From NCBI GenBank assembly GCA_018881555.1, contig JACAXG010000007.1:9128935-9192934 (forward strand): DNA of 64,000 nt, in the 5' to 3' direction. Positions 56,101 through 64,000 of this stretch are shown piece by piece. How positions within the stretch are numbered: the first letter of the stretch is position 1; every line of letters starts with the position of its first letter. The translations under genes were made by a program, and so were the position numbers. The DNA is from Amblyornis subalaris (lineage: Eukaryota > Chordata > Aves > Passeriformes > Ptilonorhynchidae). A model generated the notes under the pieces. It saw only the letters and a list, made by a program, of their open reading frames with translations, did not search any database and was not told the DNA's origin.

Positions 56101-59100
56101 TGATATATATTTGTACAGACAAATGCANTTACAGTGGAAATAATAGATTTTCTAATTATTTTTTCTTTTTACCAAATAAGCATAGCATTAANAACATATC
56201 AAAATTCTTCATTAATTTGCATTTAATAATTTTTCCTAATTTTTTTTGCAGTGATTTTGTTTATCTCTTCTTAGTCAAGGTAGTTTGAAGTGGTCCTGGC
56301 TTCCCCAGAAGCCTTCATAAATCAGGTTAAACAAGACATGTATCTCTGTTCTTTAAAACTCAGCTAGGACGAGAATGTCAGTTCNACCTATGCAGTTTGA
56401 ATTTGTGTCATCTATATTTTCTGCTGATGCCACAACAGAAGGAAAAAAATCCCTAAGTTTNTGACATTTTACAGGCAATTTCAAAATTCCATTGCGATTT
56501 AGAGGACTTTCGGATTAAGAGAATAATATTTGTCCTGGACTTTCAGANGCATTTGAAATGCACACTGAAGTATGAAATGGAAATATTTTCATAAGGAATC
56601 ACTACTTCTGAAACAGGAATGCTTTGCATAAGTTTGTTGACATTTGGTGGATTATTTCTGTGTCTGTCTTAGGTTGTCTACATTTCCAAATTTTCCACTA
56701 TTACTNGCCTGCATGTGGCACTAGCAGAGCCTCAGCTAGAGACAAGCCATTTGTGTCCTTACCAACACATAACAACTTTTTTCAGAGCAGATTTGAGTGT
56801 CACAGTAATATGAATGACAGCATCTGCTGGTACATGAGAAGCCTGAGCTAAGCTGGCAGGCAAACTGTGAGTACCTCTCCTCAGGCATTACTTTCTTTTG
56901 TGACAGTGGCCACTTAGAGAAACCTTGTCACATGAGAACACAGGGTTAATGTACTCTGAAACTATACATGTGCTTCTTGTGAATAGAAATACTATACAGA
57001 AACTGTGTGAAGAATCTAAGGACTCCTGGCCAACCGGTTAAGGGAGACTGGGAGAGTTAGTGGAGTGTGGCCAGGCCTGTGGCTGCCCATGCTGCCCGCC
57101 TGCAGCCTCCTGTCTTCTCCTGCCCTACTTCCCTGGTGGACCAGATCTTACACCACCAGGACAATGCTTGGACAGCAAAATCGTTTGAGATGGATGTTTA
57201 TGGCTATCTGTGTTTCCTCTCTGATTATAAAGGAAATAACTTTATGTTTACATATCTATCTGACCATGCAGGGTGTTTGCCACACCACCAAGTTACATGG
57301 AAATGGAGTGCTGTACCTGGGACAACAGAGAACCCATCCAGGCTTCCCATACAAAGAGCTGTCTCTAAGAAGCCTGTTGCCACTTGTACGAGCAGGATCT
57401 GACCTNGTAGATCTGCTGGTGTTCTTATGTTCCTACTGTTTATCTCCAAGGTGCAGCTGCTTCTGGAATGGAGCTTTGCAGATGGACAGACTCCTAGAGC
57501 TCGTGCCTGGGTGAGTGTCAGTTTTGGCCGTAGATGCTTGAGGATACAGCAAAAGAAGTGTCCTCAGCAGTATTTCTAGCTAACACCTTCAGCATGTCTT
57601 ATGGTATTTGATGTTTCCAAAGTCTCCAGTTCTTGGAGCTATGGGAGAATGCACAAATATCCGTTTCCTTGCAGAGGTTCAGGTTACACAAGCTCTTGGG
57701 TTTGTAAGCTGTCTGAGAGGTCAAATCCAGTCAAATGCTTGTGTGGCTTATCTTGTATTAAATATTGCAGTAGTCATCTTATCTATCTGAGAAAGGTGAA
57801 GGGTTCAGTGACCCCGAGANTCGAATCTGTGGTGCCAGGGAGTCAGGGAGTTTTTCAAACTTGCTGTATTATGCTTATCCTCTTACAGTCAGACTTTTTT
57901 TAAAAGATGGTGTTAAAGATTGCAATACAGTTAAAAAGGTACAGTTAAAAAAAAACAATCTCTGATTGTATTCATTTGTAAGCCTTGCTCATGCTCTGAT
58001 CCTACAAAGCACTGAGCACCTCAAGTAAAAGGGATTTTAACTTCTGTAGGCTTCAGTGGGAATTCTTGTACTTTATGCTCAGTCAGAAGTCGGAAGAGAG
58101 GGATCTTGAACTGAGTTCAGAAATGTCTTTGGAGCTCACTCATGACAATACTCACAACCTTATCCACAAGGTCACGATTTTTAAGGGTTTCCACAACTCT
58201 CAGCTCGCATAGCTGTGGTAATATGAGCATATTTGCTATCATTATACAAACAAACAAATGTCTAACCTTTGTGGCTGAGAAAAATGTAAAAACATTGAAT
58301 CCGTTTATCTCAACACCAGCAGACTGGCCAGATGACTGAAATATCACAGGACTCTGAAGTACAGTAATTCTTAAAACAAGCTCATGGTATTTTTTATGTG
58401 TTTAGAGTTACCAATCCTGGCATTTTCAGGCTTATTTCCTGCTACCCTATNGTGTTTCTTATTTTAAGTTTTGGACAACCAAATTCCTACATCTCTTTGC
58501 ACATGAGAGCAAGCTAATCCTCTAAAAAATTCTGAGACCAAGACTGCTTGTCTTGAGATGGTTTTTAGTGGGTGGCTTGCTGGGTCACTATTGGCCCTCT
58601 TTAAGGTGATACTAATGCTACTGTGAAAGGGCTTTCATTGATTGAAGNAGTCCTACTATGTGTTACAATATTTTGATGTTTTCTCTATGTCTTCTGATAC
58701 ATTCAAAGTAATTTCACAAGTTGTTCCCACAAATAGTGGGATCAGGTTAACATGAGAANCAGCCCCTTCCCTGTGAGCCTTGAGCTGCTGTCTCATCCAG
58801 GGACTTCATATGCTTAAATGATGAGCAGTATTTTTGTTCAAAGCTCTTGGCTGTTCTTTCTGGACAGAAGCACTCTAATTCCTTAAAATTTTTCCAAGCA
58901 GCTCTTCTAAATAACACTGATACATAAAAAACGCTTTTCTGTTTGCCTGCCTGGAGTGTGTAATCTCATATCTGAACAATGTAATTTATTATCAATATCT
59001 GAAGTGGATTGTTACAGCTTCCCCCATATATTAATAGCTGTAGCTATTATTTTCTAAAGAATCTCTTGGGCCTTTCTTGTGATATAAGCATTGCTGCTAA

Positions 59101-60220
59101 CCGGGTAGCTGGCTGGAAAGGATGATAGTGTCCCCTGCTATTATAAATCTAGTGAGCTCACCTTTAAATGTCTGTCTCTATTCTCCCCTTTGGGCATTGT
59201 TCCAGTCACATTTTGGCCTTTTTATTTTAAAGAAAAATCCTGTCCATATGGTCAAAGGAGGAAGGACACTTGCCCTCAGATTCAATTAATGTGTACTTGT
59301 TCTCTATATTTTGGAACTGGACTGCCATTGTGCAGGAGAGGAAAAAACAGCCATCTTCAATGAAAAACTAAATTAGTAGCCTGCATGCATCAAACAAGAA
59401 TAAAAGCCCATGCTGGAGGATACAGTAGATCTAAATATGCATGCCCTGATTCACGTAGACGGCCAAACTCTTTCAAACAGAAACATAATTTGACCTATGA
59501 AGTAATTAATGCCNTGATTATGGGGAGGGAAGACACCACAGTTCAGGCTGCAGCCGGACTGCTTTCCATTAATAGAAAGTTCTATTATTCCCTCCCCCAC
59601 ACACATACTTATCTCAGTTTTAAAAATTATGTTGGCTGCAAAATTCCTGTCTGCACTGAAGGCATAGCAGATTTTTTCGGCAAAATTTCAGTAAAGTTGG
59701 CCTGAGTTTCCCGAGTTACCTGATTCTAGTTTTGTTCCTCTATTATCTGAAAAGGGTAGCTCACTTCTTCAGTCTTGCCATATAAATCCCTTTTACCGGA
59801 TTTTTGAGGAAGACAGATTGGCTTAATTAAAGCATATTTTTTGGTTTTATTCTAGGTAATTCTGAGACCAGTCTCCCACACGCCAATATCAATGGATTTT
59901 TTTTTTCTGCTGGATTTAGCAGTGAGAGGAATACCAGCTGAAATATAGAAAGATCATGAGAGGGGTTTTTTTCACACAACCTGTAATTAACTGTGGTATT
60001 CATTGCTACAGGATTTTATGAATCTTACTCTTTTGTGTGTATTGAAAATGTAACCAGACAACTTAATGAGAGGAAGACCCATCAGGGACTTTCAAATACC
60101 CAGATAGCAACTCTTAAAAAAATACTTATAAAAATAATCTCTGAATCTTAGATCACTAGAAACTACAGAACTATACTGAGGCTTTGTCACTTCATGTTTG
60201 CCACTTCTTATTCACTTCCT
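53120..60220. other. AT-rich intergenic sequence with (GT)n at 54892-54912
   Basis: No supported gene. A GC/GT alternating purine-pyrimidine tract lies at 54892-54912. A short open segment after 'tctgctgtcacag' (54600-54715, reading IILDFIYQINVVNNPYNRKG) is exon-like on its 5' side only. Open frames at 57065-57514 have no recognisable domain. Confidence 0.45.
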
Positions 60221-60224
60221 TAGG

Positions 60225-60305
60225 CATTTGCTGTTGGCTTCTGCTGGAGGAAAGGTACCTGGTGGCCTGGACCTTCGATTTGATCAATATGGTCACTCCA
60301 AGGTA
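60225..60305 (+). mobile_element. Relic LINE tail (CR1/L3 type)
   Basis: The run 'gctggaggaaaggtacctgg', 'tggaccttcgatttgatcaa' and 'tatggtcactcc' follows the widespread amniote LINE 3'-end motif of the form 'gctggagacaggatactggg ... tggacctttggtctgatcca'. It is strongly diverged and only about 80 bp long. Confidence 0.5.
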
Positions 60306-60309
60306 TGTC

Positions 60310-63300
60310 AACAAAAAATTGACTCAAAGGATCATATCCTATGATCACTTTTGACAATTATAAGGAAAGGGAACATGGTTGGATNTTCAGCTTCTGAGGT
60401 AAAATATATGGACAACTAAAATTTGATCTGAAACTTTTGCATTATTTGAGGGAATACTTTGTCAGAAGAAGAGCCCNAAGTGCCAGGAATAGGGCAGAAG
60501 TATCACAGGTTACACCTACATCCTGGATAGAACCTCATTTGTAAACAGTCCCTATCTCTCCACTTAGGACAGCTATAAAATCAAGCTAATAATGTTTATA
60601 CTTAGTTTTGGAAGGAGCTTCAAGAGCTAGAAATAAATGCTTACTCTGCAAATGCAAGGATTTATTTTTTTACATGGAGTGATTGCAACTGCGTAAAAAT
60701 GGGAAGAGGATCAAAAACGTTTGGAAGACTCAAGATCACAAATGACTGTCAGTGACACTAATTTTCCTAATGTTTTAGGTGCTTTCGTATGTCCTCTAGG
60801 GAGGTTAATATGCATCCAAGAAAAAGCTTTGGCATTATGCACCCTAATTTTTTGATGTCTGGCACCTGACATGCAGTTCCAAACCTTACGTTCGGCGCAG
60901 CATTTCTGGCTGTGTGAATATTGAACATGTTTTGCCAACAGGAGAGCAATGGAGTTGCCTCAGAACACTGAGCTTGAAGGCAAGAGCCCTCTGCTAGGTG
61001 GAAATTAATTTTGCAAAGGAGCAAAGATCTTACTGTTACACAGATTTTGCTGAGATTTATAGATGCTTCTCATTTCAGGCAGCTACTTCTTCATTTAGGA
61101 GAGATTTATCCCAAGAACCTCAGATACAAAAGAGTTGAAATCCTTGCAAAGCCCCGTTTTATAATAAACCCTGTGTAATAAATACTGACTCTGGCCTTAA
61201 ATTAAAATGGAATAATTTATTGTTAGAGTTTGACTACTGCCCTTGAAGATGTCCAAAGTGTAAACCGGGCTTCTCCAAGGCCTGTTAGGGCAGATATGGA
61301 TGAGGAGAAGGCTGGCTGTGAGCCAGCAAAGCTGGCCACAGCAAGGGAGAAGTGTGATGCATTATACCTTGGTCAGCCCTGTCCCAACTCCAAGCCATTC
61401 CATGGAAAGGTGCGTAAGGACAGAGTGACGATTTTGAAGAAGCTGAGGCACTGAAACCCAGCCTAGGACCACCCTGCTTTCTATGCCATCCTCTGGGAAC
61501 AAACAAGCTTGGCTAGACATAAAATCAATTTTAATTAAAATCCATGATCTTTCCAAAGCTTTTAACGCCAATATAATAGTGGGGTCCAAGAGCTGGCTCT
61601 GAGAATGTAATTCTTTAATACAGGGGTCCAGTCAAAGTACCCTGGAAGCCAAGCACTGGCTTATGGAATGGTTAATCCATCTTCCCTCTCTGCCTCTGCT
61701 GCCTGCAGTCCCTGTACATTTGAACTGTCGTATCCTTTCTCCATTATGTAATAGCCTAGAGGTCACACATGTTCCTCTGCTTTGAATAATACATCTCTAT
61801 GAAGCCTCAGTATCTCTGTTTGAAAATTTATTTCTTTCATTTTAATATTTTATCAATTTTGTCCTAAATGGATGACCTTAACTGGTTGCAGTTCATTTCA
61901 TTTCTTCTCTGCTTAAATATTTTAAAGGTTCCAAAGTACAAACATCATTCATGCGGTGTGTAACAAAAATGCTCAGCTTGAGCTTTGGATTATTTAATTG
62001 TAATTGTCGAGCTATTATTAAAATTGATTATTTTTTACTTTTTTCAATTTATTCTCCCCTCTCCTTCTCCCCATTTTTAACTTTGTTTGTCACATCCTTT
62101 GTGCTGGTATTTAGCTACACTTCAGTGCTTATAGAAGAGCTTTACAATGCATTAGTACCATTATTGGTAAANAGCAGACAGGCAAGAGTCAAAACCTTGG
62201 AATTTGGAACATAATTGACCCAGTACCGAATATAGTATTTGGTGTTTGGTACAAGTCAAACTTTTTGCCCTATGTTTGGAGAAAAAAGAACCAGAGTTGT
62301 ATTTTATGAGCTGACCATCTTGGTGCTGCAACCAATCTGGAAAAGGGTTTTATTTGAATGTTAAATCATCACAACATATACATATGCAACAGGACATAAA
62401 AGGAGTTAAATACCTGGCAGTCTTAGCTCTGAAATGGGTTGTGCTGTTAGAGGTGTCATTTGGGCACATAAGGTTCTTTGTAAGAGTAGCAGCCCTAGCC
62501 CTTCTCAAGCCTTTTTAGGTAATTAAATTCAATCTTCATAAATTTCAGTATAATTTGGCTTCTTGTCCCAAGCAGGTTGATGTCACTACAGGCAGCTTCA
62601 CACTGACAGTTGCTGAGAGCCTGGTCTCGCTGACCCTTCTGATGTATTAAATGCTGTGGGTTATTTAAATGTGAAAGGCAGTAAAAGCTGGTAAGCACAA
62701 TTTGATTTTATGGTTGTTATTCTGCACTTATACTATGAGAAAGCAAAACTAAGATATCTGCACTTCACGCTGTGGCACTTTTATTAAAAATAAGAATAAC
62801 AACACTGAAGGAATCTGACTCATGTCCTTGAATGATTTCAAAAGAACTGTAGCTGTTATGTGTTTGCAAACTATAAAAATCAGTATACAATCCATTTTTT
62901 ATATTTAAGACTTTTGATTATTTGGGACAGGTCTATATTTATGCTGATTATTACCTTTCTCATTTCCTTCTATCTTGCTTTTGTTCAAGCACTAGTCTTG
63001 CCCAGCTCTAGCTGTTAGTAAGGTATGGACTCATGTTTCATTTCTGACATCTCTGTGCTGTCTTACAGTGTCATAACCTGTCTTCTGGTTTGGCTATGCA
63101 GTATTCCACATCAGGAAGACTCATTAAATCCTTTTCTTTCCCACTAGGTCCCTAGCTGCCACATTGAGGACAGTATGAAAGACATGGCACCACCTCCTTT
63201 GCACTGGCGGTAGGACTTTGGCTTACCTTGTGTCGTGTCACCGCAACAGATGCCATGCAGGTCACTGGAAGCAGACATCGCTGTGCCTCCATGCGAACAA

Positions 63301-64000
63301 ATGGGGACATCTTGTTTCCAAGTGTGATTCCTGGGCTGTGCACAGAGGTGGAAACGAGTGGAAATGAGTGGAAATGAGTGAATGTATAAGCAGGTTGCCT
63401 CTTGTTTGCTGCTGGGATGGAGATCTGGATCCTTGGACATCAGCCAATTAGTCCTGTAAGAAGTTTTTGTGGTAATCTTGTTTTCCTCCGAATCATAGAG
63501 TAGATACACTATAACCAGAGCAAATGCTTTGAATAGTTCTTTAAAGGACACTTGAAACACTTCTTGCATAATTTTTTGCTGTGTACGAACAGCTCTCCTG
63601 GTTTCTGAGAAGGTTTACTGATGGTAACCAGCGTTGCTTCTGTAACTACAGGGCTTTTCTAATTCGGGTGGTGTGGCAGGTGAGGTTATCTTGCCTCAAC
63701 AGGGAGTGTGTTAATATAATCCTTTAGAAAGTTTTTGCAAACACATCTTCCTCATCCCTAATTATTTAATTAAAAAGTATAAGCATTGAAAATCCTTCTA
63801 AATACATATTTAAATCCTAAAGGATCTCCTTAGACTGGAGTATTACACGAGATAGACAGCTTAGAAATGAGTTACACTCATAAGGCCTGATACCTTACAA
63901 CAATTATGAACATGTTCACTTTATTAACTAAGTATCAGTAATTGTGCTGCGAGTAATGCAGCTCATACTTACATTTAAGCAGCTTTAATCTACTTGTAAA
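60310..64000. other. AT-rich intergenic sequence to window end
   Basis: No supported gene. An 11-base unit 'gagtggaaatg' is repeated about three times at 63355-63381. Open frames at 61230-61454 and 63144-63569 show no recognisable domain or splice context. Confidence 0.5.

Noticed and set aside
63355..63381. Short 11-base tandem repeat
   Set aside because: Only about three units and no wider context; most likely a chance slippage product.

Overview
The window looks like nuclear DNA from a bird, possibly a passerine. It is AT-rich and gene-poor, with multi-exon genes split by GT-AG introns. It carries 3'-truncated CR1 LINE tails of avian type, a few very old MIR-like, hAT-like and LINE tails, and isolated single N calls that look like masked heterozygous bases. 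The pair LSM6 and REELD1, both on the minus strand, matches the vertebrate neighbourhood that lies at human 4q31. No bacterial, phage, plasmid or CRISPR features are present.

Layout. 1-5.5 kb: AT-rich sequence with no gene I can support. 5.5-8.8 kb: a complete five-exon acrosin-like trypsin-family protease on the plus strand (470 codons by my splice model). It has a full catalytic triad and a tryptophan/proline-rich C-terminal tail built from a 30-bp minisatellite. A CR1 tail ends about 40 bp before a perfect CRE palindrome in its short promoter. 8.8-11.3 kb: CR1 debris, one copy of a ~610-bp duplicated segment (second copy at 26.1 kb) and an orphan CpG island. 11.3-15.4 kb: a minus-strand open segment I cannot name and a striking 63-nt hairpin. 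15.5-24.2 kb: REELD1 on the minus strand, six exons, with signal peptide, Reeler domain, glycine/proline/serine-rich stalk, one membrane helix and a cytoplasmic tail.

24.7-29.4 kb: no known gene. Several exon-like pieces on the plus strand, phase-compatible and ending in an acidic 40-residue open tail followed by poly(A) signals, suggest an undescribed small transcript divergent from REELD1. 31.6-37.2 kb: LSM6 on the minus strand, with three coding exons giving the expected 80 residues and a CpG-island promoter. 37.4-64 kb: a CR1 copy, then a long intergenic desert, probably the gap between LSM6 and ZNF827. It holds old transposon relics, microsatellites and a few exon-like open segments of unknown meaning.

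ACR is a sperm acrosome protease and REELD1 is a membrane protein with an extracellular Reeler domain. LSM6 is a housekeeping RNA-binding subunit. I see no evidence that these neighbours form one pathway. The most unusual aspects are the acrosin-like gene in a REELD1/LSM6 neighbourhood, its repeat tail, the duplicated segment, the hairpin and the candidate small gene at 25-29 kb.
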